Source: Lucinisca nassula
Taxonomy: Eukaryota; Mollusca; Bivalvia; Lucinida; Lucinidae
Assembly: GCA_963580285.1 (NCBI GenBank)
Contig: OY757020.1
Location: forward strand, 95,359,497-95,423,496
Reading direction: 5' to 3'
Length of the DNA stretch: 64,000 nucleotides
Position 1 is the stretch's first letter; every line of letters begins with the position of its first letter. The notes beneath the pieces were generated by a model. It did no database searches. It was not told the DNA's origin and was given only the letters and a program-made list of their open reading frames with translations. Shown here in pieces: positions 42,690 to 52,258 of the stretch. The position numbers and the translations under genes are program-made.

Positions 42690-42987
42690 GGCCCCCATCC
42701 ATCAGGGCTTGAAGAAATAGATGGGCTGCATGATGCTTCCACGCAGAGCTGAAACTGACCGCATACGAGTACTGGTAAACTGCTCAGAGGATCTAAGCCT
42801 GCCCAGGCAAAGCAGTGCGAGTCAGACCGTCCATGCTTATAAACCCTATTGGTTTCATTGGGCGACAGAGCTTGAGATGTCATTTCATCTCAATGTTGGG
42901 TAAAAGTCCTACAAACTTGGAAGCAGTGACTCCAAAATGACCTATACAGTGTTGATGGGGACGTTCAACCTCAAGTCAAACAAAGAA
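42690..42987 (+). mobile_element. SINE-like family S, full-length
   Basis: CCCCCATCCATCAGGGCTTG head, GCTGCATGATGCTTCCACGC, CCTATTGGTTTCATTGGGCG and GGGGACGTTCAACCTCAAGT tail. Ends about 50 bp before a WASHC2 exon. Confidence 0.78.
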
Positions 42988-43036
42988 AAACTGTCAGTGC
43001 TTTGTTGTATTTCATGCGACAGCTCTTGTTTTTCAG

Positions 43037-43102
43037 AGAGTATATGATGAAGATGTGAGCCAGGAGGAGGTAACTCAGGAAGAAAAGAAGCCAGAAGAAC
43101 AG
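43037..43102 (+). CDS. WASHC2: WASHC2 coding exon d
   Basis: 22 codons starting RVYDEDVSQEEVTQEEKKPE and ending EQ. Acceptor TTGTTTTTCAG ending at 43036, donor GTAAGA at 43103, phase 0. RVYDE follows NTQF.EN in FAM21 proteins, so this exon continues exon c exactly. The remainder is a charged, poorly conserved linker, as in other species. The only odd point is how close the SINE at 42690-42987 comes to the branch-point region. Confidence 0.9.
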
Positions 43103-43167
43103 GTAAGATAAGAAATCTGGATTCTTTCCCTTTGCCTCAGTCGGATGTGTGTGCAATTATTGATTAA

Positions 43168-43378
43168 CCCATTGTATGCTGGGATACCTTGGCAAACAGT
43201 GCAGGCCCAGATCAGACGCCGCAGAATGCGGCGTCTGATCAGGGCTTGCACTATTTGCTAACAGAATTTTAGGTCAGAAATGGAATAAGAACAAAAGAAT
43301 ATGCCTGACAACCCTTATATGAGAAATGGGACTTGTCCAACATATAGCAATGGAAGAGTTCACCAGTATACAATGGGT
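43168..43378. mobile_element. MITE family J
   Basis: TTAA at 43164-43167, CCCATTGTATGCTGGGATAC, hairpin GCAAACAGTGCAGGCCCAGA/GGGCTTGCACTATTTGC with CAGACGCCGCAG/TGCGGCGTCTG, then TGACAACCCTTATATGAGAA. Confidence 0.65.
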
Positions 43379-43659
43379 TGTGGCCAGTTGTTAAAACTAC
43401 CGCAAAAATCCTAAAAAATGGACACCTTGAGGACTTGCTGTAATTCTCCTAAAATTTCAACAAATTTGTTTCATTATCAAGCAAGGAGCCCAAAAAGTGC
43501 AGATTGAATGGCAAACAGTGCCCTATTTGCTTTGGCCTCTCTGTCCCAATACTTAGGATCATTAGTCCCATTACGATAGCTATGTCTTTAGCTCCCATAT
43601 CTGAGTCAGCCTGGGTTATTCATTCGGATGCATCTCAGACTAGCGGTCAGGAGGGCTGG

Positions 43660-43890
43660 TTCGTTACCAGCTGTGTTGGACGACATTCTTCTGTGGAAAC
43701 TGATCATTTAATCATTTCTATGTAATTCTCTCCCTTCGGCTGATTTAATTAACGCAGTTGTCAGTTTCAGGCGAAAGAATGTGCTCTGTACAGGCTGATG
43801 GTTTATGTATAAGCCTGCCCAGGAAAAGAGTTTTAGGTAAATTGACCAGCTTGATATGACCTTTACTGTTGACTGGGTTGTTACATTTGA
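43660..43890 (+). mobile_element. SINE-like family T, copy 2
   Basis: GGTTCGTTACCAGCTG (B-box-like), TTCTCTCCCTTCGGCTGATT, GCAGTTGTCAGTTTCAGGCG and AGCCTGCCCAGGAAAAGAG. Confidence 0.55.
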
Positions 43891-43894
43891 AACA

Positions 43895-44075
43895 CCAGCC
43901 TCGGTAGCTCAGTCAAATGAGCAACTGACCGGTTTGATAGCTGCAGCATCGGTAGCATTCTTTTGTGATGATTGATCAAGAAATCTTTTCTGCAGTCTTT
44001 CTCTCCCTTTCGTTTGTTCATGAAGGGCAGTTGTCAGTTTCTTACGAAAGAATGTGAACTGTACCAGTTAACTGC
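43895..44075 (+). mobile_element. SINE-like family T, copy 3
   Basis: The A-box-like GGTAGCTCAGTCAAATGAGC starts it. CTTTCTCTCCCTTTCGTTTG and GGCAGTTGTCAGTTTCTTAC follow. It is cut at AACTGCTTAAC by the K element, and its end (GCATAATCCTGCCCAGGAAA) resumes at 44288. Confidence 0.6.
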
Positions 44076-44079
44076 TTAA

Positions 44080-44284
44080 CTCATATCTTGCTGAATATTC
44101 ATTTAAGCCACACCAATTTCTGTCTATCAACCAATCAAATTACTTGATGTAATTTATTGCTACAAATTCATAAACTGAATGCCAAACAGTGTAGATCCTG
44201 ATCAGATGGCTTCTTCAGAAGCCATCTGATCTGGATCTACACTGTTTGCAAAGATAGGGGTTGTCGTGAACAGCAAGATAAGGG
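44080..44284 (-). mobile_element. MITE family K inserted in a SINE
   Basis: TTAA at 44076-44079 and 44285-44288. Ends TCATATCTTGCTGAATATTC and CAGCAAGATAAGGG. Full central hairpin GATCAGATGGCTTCTTCAGA/AGCCATCTGATC. The SINE T sequence continues on both sides, so TTAA is the target duplication. Confidence 0.8.
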
Positions 44285-44448
44285 TTAAGCATAATCCTGC
44301 CCAGGAAAAGAGCTTGCCTAACGAAAATCCAAACAAACACAGTCGAAACAAACAAAAATAAAAGTGAGCATATCATTTAAACTTTGATCAGTTAATTGGC
44401 AAATTTACTAACATACTTAAAACAGTATTGTAATCAATGTTTTTTTAA

Positions 44449-44640
44449 CTCTTATCCTGTTGTTCACGACAACCATTACCTTTGCAAACAGTGAAGATCC
44501 TGATCAAATGGCTTCTGAGCAGGATCTACACTGTTTGTTATTAGTTTGAAAATTTAAATGAATACAATGTATCAAGTAATTTGATTGTTTGATAGTCAGA
44601 AATGTGTGTGGCTAAATTAATTATTCAACAGGATAAGGGC
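44449..44640 (+). mobile_element. MITE family K, degraded
   Basis: CTCTTATCCTGTTGTTCACG, GCAAACAGTGAAGATCCTGA and GGATCTACACTGTTTG, ending near CAACAGGATAAGGGC. Inner stem partly deleted. Confidence 0.65.
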
Positions 44641-44779
44641 AAAAGCAGTTGTAGTGTATTTGCTGTATATTTAAGCAGTACATTTTGCTTTGGACCCAAG
44701 CAGTAATGTTACAAATCCATTATGGTGTTACATTTTGCAATGAACAATTTTTATATCCGTTTGATACTGGAAACCCCCC

Positions 44780-44975
44780 AAAAAATCCAAAAATGGGTCA
44801 TTGGCAAACAATGCTTGCCCAGATCAGATGCTGCAAAACGTAGCATGGCCATTGGAAAACAGGGAGGCCCATATCAAATGCTGCAGAACACCCCATGGTC
44901 ATTGGTAAACAGTGCAGGTCCAAATCAGATGCTGCAGAATGCAGCACCTGCTCAGGGCCTTCCCTGTTGCACAAA
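44780..44975. repeat. Degenerate triplicated J core
   Basis: Three diverged direct units of GGCAAACAATGCTTGCCCAG-type sequence (about 44802, 44852 and 44902), each followed by AGATGCTGCA.AA. Unlike intact J copies these are in the same orientation. Confidence 0.5.
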
Positions 44976-45111
44976 GATCAGTTCATCTTCTAAATAAATA
45001 TCACATAAGTAACTGAACCTTACAACTCTAAATTTTGAAATGGACTCCTGCTGTACATAAGGGTGAAGATTAGATTCAGTCTAAATAGGTTTAAAATTAT
45101 TACTATTTTGT

Positions 45112-45645
45112 TACATTACGATAACACACCTCAGTGACATGGTGCATTCTTTCATACCAAAAGGTTACTTTTCCGATGAAAATTTTACTTATTTACACTT
45201 CAAAAATAGGTTGTGAGTGCTTGTAAGAACCGCCTCATTGAGGCGGTTCTAACAAGTACCAACAACCTAATGAGGCAGTTCTAACAAGCACACACAACCT
45301 ACATCTAGTAGCAGAAATAAGGAAAATAATATATACCCCTATAAACCCCAGTTTTCTCTATATAAACTGGGGTTTAACCCGTTCAGTACCAGAAACCCCT
45401 AAAGGGGTACCTTGGAAAACAGTGCAGGCCCAGATCAGACGCCGCAGAACGCAGCGTCTGATCAGGGCCTCCACTGTTTGCTAATAGTTCAGTCATTTTC
45501 CAAATAAATTTTGATGAAAACACAACCTGTCAGCCCTAAATTTTGAAATGAACTCCTGCTATATATAAGGAGGAAGATTCCATTTGGTACAAAAAGGGTT
45601 AAAGGGTTGTTCATTTCACGGACTTATTATCATGATTTTGTAAAA
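45112..45645. mobile_element. Family H MITE split by a J element
   Basis: TTACGATAACACACCTCAGT, hairpin GAACCGCCTCATTGAGGCGG with a duplicated right arm (AATGAGGCAGTTCTAACAAG), AGAAATAAGGAAAATAATAT and CCCCAGTTTTCTCTATATAA, then J, then TTCATTTCACGGACTTATTA. Its right edge lies only about 15 bp before a WASHC2 exon. Confidence 0.7.
45378..45598. mobile_element. MITE family J nested in H, TTAA TSD
   Basis: H sequence is broken at TTAA, which appears at 45374-45377 and 45599-45602. J ends are CCCGTTCAGTACC and CAAAAAGGG. The core hairpin is ACAGTGCAGGCCCAGATCAG/CTGATCAGGGCCTCCACTGT. Confidence 0.75.
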
Positions 45646-45658
45646 TTTTGTTGAGCAG

Positions 45659-45835
45659 GAGAAGACAAGAGAACAAAGGGAGGCAGAACTGATCCCTAAG
45701 GTTACAGAGGCAATATCTCTGGGTGTGAATGTGATCGAGGAATCCTTCGAGAAACTTGACACAAATATTGACAACTCGGACTCAGAAGATGAAGAAGATG
45801 CTTCGTACAGAGTAGATCCAATCTTAGAGGCAAAG
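45659..45835 (+). CDS. WASHC2: WASHC2 coding exon e
   Basis: 59 codons. Begins [20 protein letters not shown], continues [20 protein letters not shown], and ends RVDPILEAK after an acidic DSEDEEDA run. Acceptor TTGAGCAG at 45651-45658 (a weak pyrimidine tract), donor GTAAGA at 45836, phase 0. EKTREQ.E..LIPKV.EA, the central hydrophobic helix and the ..NSDSE. break match FAM21 in order. The exon sits just downstream of the H/J insertion, so the MITE now provides part of the acceptor context. Confidence 0.93.
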
Positions 45836-45964
45836 GTAAGATAGATACACCGTCCTCAGTAAGAGTACACTTCATGAGTGCTTACATGACACTCCATGGC
45901 TACTGGGTCAAAACATAAACTTATTGTTTTATCTGGAGTCCATATTCATACAGAAGAACTGAAG

Positions 45965-46065
45965 TATAATTTTTCAATTTTCTTCTTAGAAACATATTTT
46001 GTGGTTACTTGTTAGAATTGGCTCATTGAGGCGATTTTGACAACTATTTACAACATAATGATATC
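45965..46065. repeat. Family H hairpin fragment
   Basis: TGTGGTTACTTGTTAGAATT and GGCTCATTGAGGCGATTTTG, with the right arm badly decayed. Confidence 0.45.
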
Positions 46066-46106
46066 ATAGATTCAAAGGTAAGCTGCCTTGGAGATAGATT
46101 TCTTCT

Positions 46107-46416
46107 GCTGGGAACGGGAGGTCACGGGTTCGATCCCGGGCCCCGACATACCAAAGTCGTTAAAAATGGTACTAGCTGCTCTTTGCTTGGCACTCAGATT
46201 TACAGGGTAGAGCTAGGACTGGTTGACCCATTGTCAGGATAATGTGACTGGGTGTGGTATCATGTAATGTGTCTGGGACATGATACTTCAGTGACGCAGC
46301 ACTATAAAAGTGAGCATTGAGCTCCCTGTCGCAACCAGACACTGTCGTGATATGACTGAAAATTTTTTTAAAGTGACGTTAAACCCGAAATCACACACAC
46401 ACACACACACACACAG
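46107..46416 (+). mobile_element. tRNA-derived SINE, 5' truncated
   Basis: Begins just before the B box (GGGTTCGATCCCGGG) and matches the 34021 copy to GACGTTAAACCCG. It ends in a (CA)n run at about 46392-46415. Confidence 0.8.
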
Positions 46417-46566
46417 CGGATCTTTTCTAAAAATAACTTTGATTCTGACAAGTCAGTGACAGTCATGTGGACTCTAGCATTGAAGAGCTTTTATACTTTA
46501 ATAGTAACTTTAGGTCGACTGACAAACAATGGACCCAGAAAGAATGTGTAGAAACTGGGGAGTGCC

Positions 46567-46862
46567 CCTGACCATTTGGGCATGGAGAACTAGATTAGGC
46601 TGCATGGTGCTTCAGCACAGATCTGAAACCAACCGAACATTTGAGTACTGATAAACCACACAGAAGGTATAAGCCTGCCCAGGCAAAGTGATGTGAGTTG
46701 GGGCGTCCTTTAAGCCCTAGCGGTTTCTTTGTGTGATAGGGCTGAGGTGTCATTTTATCTCCATATTGTGTAAAAGTCCCACAAAATCGGAAGCAACTTT
46801 CCCAAAAGGACTTAAATAGTGTTGAAAGGGATGTAAAACCTCAACACAGACAAACTAACGAA
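46567..46862 (+). mobile_element. SINE-like family S, diverged
   Basis: TAGGCTGCATGGTGCTTCAG, CGAACATTTGAGTACTG and AGCCTGCCCAGGCAAAG. Diverged tail GGGATGTAAAACCTCAACAC. Confidence 0.65.
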
Positions 46863-47104
46863 TCAAAATTGAGGGTGTATTTTATGGAGGTAAGGAAAAC
46901 AAACAAAAAAAAAACACTAGCGTATTGATCCTAAGTAATGGGACAGACATTTCTGAGCAAACAGTATAGACCCAGATCAGACTGCTCCTAAAAGGAGCAG
47001 CCTGATCAGGGTCTACCTTGTTTGCCATTGTGTTTCAACTTTTTAGACTTATTACTAGATCGTGAAATAAATCCATCAAAATTTTAGGAGAATTACAGCA
47101 AGTC

Positions 47105-47980
47105 CTCCAAGTTAGGGCTGGCTAATCGGAGGTGAAAAGGTAATAGATTATCAGTCCTGTCATTGCGATCGATAATCGATTAGTGATCGCTAAGGTTTTT
47201 TGTCATTATTTGACCTGTCTGACTTTCTGTCTGAGCATGACTCTAACCATATGTTGCACTTTACCATATGTATTTTTGAACAGACAGGCCTGAGCAAACA
47301 GTGTAGACCCAGATGAGACGCCGCATAATGCGGCGTCTCATCAGGGTCTGCACTGTTTGCCACTCATCCAGCTATTTTAGGCATAACTTTGGGTAGTAAA
47401 TTGTACCTATCAAGTAATCGATTAAAAGCAAATCAGAAATGATAATCATTTTTGTGGAATTTATCGATCGATTACTCGATTATACGATTAATCGTGGCAG
47501 CCTTACACCAAGTGTCCGAATTTTAGGATTTTTACAGTACTGTCAAACTTTAATGAACTCAAACCCCCTTGGGACCTAACTAAGGCTGACACGATTAATC
47601 GTATAATCGATTAATCGATCGATAAATTCCACAAAAATGATTATCATTTCTGATTTGCTTTTAATCGATTACTTGATAGGTACAATTTACTAGCCAAAGT
47701 TATGCCTAAAATAGCTGGATGAGTGGCAAACAGTGCAGACCCTGATGAGACGCCGCATTAAGCGGCGTCTCATCTGTGTTTACACTGTTTGCTCAGGCCT
47801 GTCTGTTCAAATATACATATGGTAAAGTGCAACATATGGTAAGAGTCATGCTCAGACAGAAAGCCAGACAGGTAAAATAATGACAAAAAACCTTAGCTAT
47901 TACTAATCTATTATCGATCACAACGACAGGACTGATAATCGATTAGCTTTTCAGCTCCGATTAGCCAGCCCTAGACCTAA
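47105..47980. repeat. Large inverted repeat: two family G copies tail to tail
   Basis: 47105-47510 and 47583-47980 are about 400-bp reverse complements separated by about 70 bp. Outer ends are AGGGCTGGCTAATCGGAG/TCCGATTAGCCAGCCCT. Inner parts are rich in ATCGATTAATCGAT-like words. Each arm contains its own GCAAACAGTG hairpin (GAGACGCCGCATAATGCGGC), so each arm can also fold alone. Confidence 0.8.
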
Positions 47981-48094
47981 CAATTTGTTAGAGATTGTTG
48001 GAGGGGCGAAAGTAGTTTGAGCCACTGTGGAATACTCATAGTGTCAGTACTAGGTCAGGTGGTATTTTGGGAATAATTTAGGGTTATCTTTTAG

Positions 48095-48220
48095 CTCTTC
48101 CATAAAATATGGCTCTGTTGTGTATACTCATTAGAATTGCCTCATTGAGATGATGAGGCAATTCTAATGAGTAGATACAACATACATTTTCATGACTATG
48201 TAAGAAAAATCTCCCTGCAT
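48095..48220. repeat. Family H hairpin variant
   Basis: Stem TGTATACTCATTAGAATTGC/GCAATTCTAATGAGTAGATA with a CTCATTGAGATGATGAG centre. Confidence 0.55.
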
Positions 48221-48233
48221 TATGCCAATTTTG

Positions 48234-48542
48234 TTTTGTTTGTTTGTTTGATTTGAGGTTTAACGTCCCCGTCAACACTGTAAAGGTCATTTTGGAGACG
48301 TTGCTTCCAATTTTGTGGGACTTTTACCCGACATTGAGATGAAATGACATTTCAAGCCCTGTTGTCGCCCAATGAAAGCAATAGGGTTTATTAGCATGGA
48401 CGGTCTGCCTCGCACCGCGGTTCTTGGACAGGCTTAGATCCTCTAAGCGGTTTAACAGTACTAGTGTGCATTCCGGATTCAGCTCTGCGTGGAAGCATCA
48501 TGCAGCCCATATATTTCTTCAAGCCCCTATGTGCGGGGGCCA
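48234..48542 (-). mobile_element. SINE-like family S, full-length
   Basis: (TTTG)n, GAGGTTTAACGTCCCCGTCA, CGACATTGAGATGAAATGAC and the CAAGCCCCTATGTGCGGGGG head. Confidence 0.78.
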
Positions 48543-48685
48543 AAACTTCAAATGAAATGTCCACTCACGTAAGATAATCTATATATGTCAGCTGGAGCTA
48601 TCAGAAGAATTTTTAAGGACTAAAGATTTTGAATCAGCCATGGCTAACAAGCCATCAATGTTTGAGTCATTAAAGATTGACTGTA

Positions 48686-48894
48686 CACCACAACCTCATT
48701 ATAACACAGTTCATTATAACGCGGTTTGGATATAACACAGTTTCAAGATGGATCCCAAAAATGTATAGATTATATAGAAAAATGGTCATTTTTCTATATA
48801 ATCTATACATTTTTGTTTGTAATATAACATGGTTGTTTAACAAACATGGTTCTGCCTTGGAATTATTAAAGAGTGTTATAAAGAGGTTGTTGAG
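48686..48894. mobile_element. Short pogo/Tigger-like MITE, TA TSD
   Basis: TA at 48684-48685 and 48895-48896. TIRs CACCACAACCTCATTATAAC and the complement of CTCAACAACCTCTTTATAAC. It contains an internal palindrome TGTATAGATTATATAGAAAA/TTTTCTATATAATCTATACA. Related to the 1.1-kb element at 35801. Confidence 0.75.
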
Positions 48895-48935
48895 TATTTA
48901 GAATAAGGAAAAGAGACACAATTGGTCATATTTAA

Positions 48936-49140
48936 CCCTTATTTTGCTGTTCACGACAACCCCTATCTTTGCAAACAGTGTAGATCCAGATCAGATGGCT
49001 TCTGAAGAAGCCATCTGATCAGGATCTACACTGTTTGGCATTCAGTTTATGAATGCGTAGCAAAAAATTACATCAAGTAATTTGATTGGTTGATAGACAG
49101 AAATGGGTGTGGCTTAAATGAATATTCAGCAAGATAAGTG
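48936..49140 (+). mobile_element. MITE family K (TTAA-flanked)
   Basis: TTAA at 48932-48935 and 49141-49144. Ends CCCTTATTTTGCTGTTCACG and CAGCAAGATAAGTG. Perfect central GATCAGATGGCTTCTGAAGA hairpin. It lies about 30 bp upstream of a WASHC2 exon. Confidence 0.8.
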
Positions 49141-49170
49141 TTAAGTTTCACTGTACCATACAAATTTCAG

Positions 49171-49258
49171 GATCCCTATGTTCTTAGAGCTCTGCCGTTC
49201 CTGATTGGTTCAGCAAACTTCATGGAAGATGATAATGTAGGCATTGAAGACATTTCAG
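49171..49258 (+). CDS. WASHC2: WASHC2 coding exon f
   Basis: Codes DPYVLRALPFLIGSANFMED then DNVGIEDIS and the first base of the next codon (phase 1 at the 3' end). Acceptor CAAATTTCAG ending at 49170, donor GTATGT at 49259. Family equivalents have a ..LPYLIGS..FM..D.VG..E..S block here, directly after the ..ILE.KD segment, so the junction with exon e (..ILEAK/DPY) is right. This exon ends the conserved head. Confidence 0.93.
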
Positions 49259-49307
49259 GTATGTGGTTACCCCACCCATCAATTTTGTTATCTTTTAGAA
49301 ATATTTT

Positions 49308-49603
49308 ATTTGTTTGATTTGAATTTTAACATACCAGCCAACACTGTAAAGTTCATTTTGGAGACGTTGCTTCCACTTTTGTGGGAGTTTTACCCAACAT
49401 TGAGATGAAATGACATCTCAAGCCCTGACGTCCAATGAAACCAACAGGGTTTATAAGCATAGACGAGCCGACTCACACCGCATTGCCTCGGCAGGCTTAG
49501 ATCCTCTAAGCGGTTTACCAGTACTTGTGTGCGGGTCTGTTTCAGCTCTGCGTGGAAGCATCATACAGCCCATCTACTTCTTCAAGCCCCGATGGGCGGG
49601 GCT
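49308..49603 (-). mobile_element. SINE-like family S
   Basis: TTTGTTTGATTTGAATTTTA, CCAGCCAACACTGTAAAG, ACATTGAGATGAAATGACAT and the AAGCCCCGATGGGCGGGG head. Confidence 0.77.
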
Positions 49604-49699
49604 GTTTTATCTCCTCTGTCAAAACCATAGCAACAGATAAGGTTGGTATTTAGTGATAATTGAAGGACATTTTTTTTATCAGTTCTCCATAAAAATCTA

Positions 49700-50046
49700 C
49701 AGTTGAATTTCAATGGCTCGAACATCAATGACTCGTTTACCATGGATGAGTCAAACGTGTTCCTGAGTCCCTAGCGAAATCCTCTACATTAGAAATAGTG
49801 AGGGATAATTAAGGAGATTTTAGTCTTTTATCTTGCAAATGTATGCTGTGTATACTCATTAGAATCACCTCGATGAGGCGATTCTAATGAGTACGCACAG
49901 CATACATTTTCATTATAGAACACCGAAAGGATGTTTAAAAGTATCACTTTATGCGTTCTGGCAGTAATCCTCAGTGGCTCGAACTACCCCTGTCTCGAAC
50001 AGATTTTCGAGGTCCCAAAGGTGTTCGAGCCATTGAAGTTTGACTG
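49700..50046. mobile_element. TA-flanked MITE with nested H-type hairpin
   Basis: TA at 49698-49699 and 50047-50048. TIRs CAGTTGAATTTCAATGGCTC and the complement of CAGTCAAACTTCAATGGCTC (about 25 bp). This is a Tc1/mariner/pogo-type footprint. Inside, 49840-49915 is an H-variant stem ACTCATTAGAATCACCTCGA/GAGGCGATTCTAATGAGTAC. A further H hairpin follows at 50050-50120. Confidence 0.75.
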
Positions 50047-50137
50047 TATGTTGTGGGTATTCATTAGAACTGCCTCACCTAGGAGGTTCTAATGAATACC
50101 CGCAACATAGGTTTATATGGAGAAATAAGGAAAACTA

Positions 50138-50670
50138 CGAGGGCTGATTGATATGTTGTGACCCTCGTATTGAAGGAGGTATGCAGGGATGTTCTTTTTA
50201 AGTCCTACTATTCTCTGACTATATAGGGCCGTGTACCCAAGGACTAGTCTCGTTTGGTCAGTTTATATTGACGAGATAGCACTCTAAGCAGCTTTTGCAA
50301 AATGGACAAAGTTGGTGAAAGAGCAGTGATCCAATATTTGAATAAAAAGGTTTAACACCTAAGGATATCCATAATGATATGGTAGCAACACCAAGGAAAG
50401 ATGCCCATTCATATGCTACAGTGAAAAGGTGGGTGTCATAATTTAAGTGTGGCAGACAGAGCCTTGAGGATGACCCCTGTTCTGGAAGGCCTGTCAAAGT
50501 TGCAACCCAAGAAATGGTCAATAAAGTCCATGATATTGTTATGACTGACAGACAAGTCGCAAAAAGATATATAGCCATTAAAGTTGGCATTTCACAGGAA
50601 AGAGTACATTCCATTCTGACAGAGGATCTTGCAATAAAAAGCTTTCGTTCTGATGGGTACCAAGACCATG
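50138..50670 (+). pseudogene. mariner transposase pseudogene, 3' lost
   Basis: After a TIR-like CGAGGGCTGATTGATATGTT preceded by TA, ATG at about 50301 opens MDKVGERAVIQYLNKK. A one-base frameshift follows, then GLTPKDIHNDMVATPRKDAH, a TAA, CGRQSLEDDPCSGRPVKVAT, and VGISQERVHSILTEDL. A final shift leads to KKLSF, stop, WVPRP. SLEDDP.SGRP and GIS..RVHSILTEDL are the mariner helix-turn-helix region. The catalytic DD(D) domain is absent because the sequence stops at TTAA, where a J-type MITE begins. Dead relic. Confidence 0.8.
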
Positions 50671-50674
50671 TTAA

Positions 50675-50865
50675 CCCGTTTTGTACCAAATGGAATCATT
50701 CTCCTTATATATAGCAGGAGTTCATTTCAAAATTTACGGGTGTCAGGTTGTGTTTTCTTCAAAATTTACTTGGAAAATGAAAGCGGCGTCTGATCTAGGC
50801 CTGCACTGTTTGCCACTTACCCATTTTTGGGGTTTCCTGTAAATCATAGATAATTGACAAGTCAT
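50675..50865. mobile_element. MITE family J, rearranged
   Basis: TTAA at 50671-50674 then CCCGTTTTGTACCAAATGG, TATATAGCAGGAGTTCATTT, one hairpin arm GCGGCGTCTGATCTAGGCCT and CACTGTTTGCCACTTACCC. Confidence 0.55.
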
Positions 50866-50869
50866 GTTT

Positions 50870-51560
50870 GTTTCCATCACTACATAAGTATGAACTTTCT
50901 CATATGCTTACTGTTGCATAAAGTTTACGCTGGAAATTTCTATTGATGAAATGCACGATAATAACGAAAATAAATATTTAAAAAGGATTAAATTGTGAAT
51001 GTTTTGAGTCACATCATTTGTTCATTCTTGGCATTCATTCTCAGTCAATTTCAGCTTTTTACAGGTATTTGAGTTCTCCGTGACACTTCTCAAACTTTTC
51101 GCGTTTGTCCCTGCACATTTGTCACTTAGACCAAACAAAGAAATAGAACAATAAAAAGTTGTCTTTAATCAGATTTATTACCATTATAGGACACAGAATA
51201 TCTTTTCAATCACCTAAAGCTTGGTATTAATTCAAAGACACCACTAAAGGCACAACAGTGAAAAGCAATAATTTTAATATCTGTAAATGATAAAAATGAA
51301 TAGATAGATACATTTGTAAATTAATCAGCTGGCCTTGGGAACTCAGTCGGATGCGGCGTCTGATCTGGGCCTGCACTGTTTGCCAAGATACCCCTTTAAG
51401 GGTTTCCCCGCATACAATGGATTAGTATTCCCTGATATTTCCTGTTGACATCAACAGTGTTAATTTGATAGAGTTGAGATTTAGTTTTCTCCAGCGTTTC
51501 CTGTTGTTTTCAACTGTGTTACCACATTTACCATATGTATTTGGACAGACAGGGCAGGGT
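50870..51560. other. Intron, J fragment only
   Basis: 51350-51425 holds a J arm (GATGCGGCGTCTGATCTGGG, CACTGTTTGCCAAG). The remainder is AT-rich without a feature. Confidence 0.4.
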
Positions 51561-51561
51561 A

Positions 51562-51655
51562 TTTGTTTGTTTGTTTGACTAGAGGTTTAACATCACCATC
51601 AACACAGTATAGGTCATTTTGCTTCCAATTTTGTGTGATTTTTACCCGACATCGT
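51562..51655 (-). mobile_element. SINE-like family S, 3' fragment
   Basis: (TTTG)n, AGAGGTTTAACATCACCATC and TTTTTACCCGACAT. Confidence 0.65.
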
Positions 51656-51763
51656 GACTAATCATGGGTAATCTGATTGGTTGATAATCGGTACTGGGTG
51701 GGTCATATATAAATAGTCAGCAGTTGAAGGGTTAATTAACAGTCAATATTTTGTCTGTTTTAG

Positions 51764-51837
51764 ATGAAGAATCTGACCACGGTTCACTGAGTGAAAGTGA
51801 GAGTGAAGAAGACAAAGAAGAGAAAGATGAAGAAGAG
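51764..51837 (+). CDS. WASHC2: WASHC2 coding exon g (acidic region)
   Basis: Its first two bases complete the codon begun in exon f, giving D then EESDHGSLSESESEEDKEEK and DEEE. Acceptor GTCTGTTTTAG ending at 51763, donor GTAGCT at 51838. The 3' phase is 0. Composition is almost purely Ser/Glu/Asp/Lys, as expected for the start of the long disordered acidic tail of FAM21. Sequence conservation is low here, so the call rests on frame, splice sites and order. Confidence 0.85.
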
Positions 51838-51864
51838 GTAGCTAACGTTAACAGGTCCTTGTCA

Positions 51865-52230
51865 TTAATAGAGGATCCTTCATGAGTTTTCATGTATTAT
51901 TGAATTTATTAGACAAGTTGAGGAAAAGGGATAAAATGCGAGGCTTGCCGAGCATTTTATCCCTTTTCCTCAACGACTTTAATAAATTCAATAAAACATG
52001 AGCACTAATGCAAGATCCTATTTATCATATGACATTTTAAACGCATTTTATTCATGATTGTTGTACAAAAATGTCAATATTCCGCCATTAGTAAACGCGA
52101 CGCCGTTAAGGACGGTGTACATGTAACATTATGGAGCCTATCTAACTAATTTGCATATTTAATCCACTAGTGGACTATCAAATTTATTAAATGGCGTTTT
52201 TATATTCTCAGACGCGACGTCATATGATAA
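51865..52230. repeat. Repeat family X with long hairpin
   Basis: TTATTGAATTTATTAGACAA and TTGAGGAAAAGGGATAAAAT pair with ATTTTATCCCTTTTCCTCAA and TTTAATAAATTCAATAAAAC around loop GCGAGGCTTGCCGAGC. It continues with ACTAGTGGACTATCAAATTT, shared with 30885-31085. Confidence 0.65.
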
Positions 52231-52258
52231 ACACCGTTGTTAACCATACTGCATTCAC

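Noticed and set aside
50258..50689. 143-residue minus-strand frame
   Set aside because: It is antisense to the mariner relic, whose helix-turn-helix motif is clearly on the + strand.
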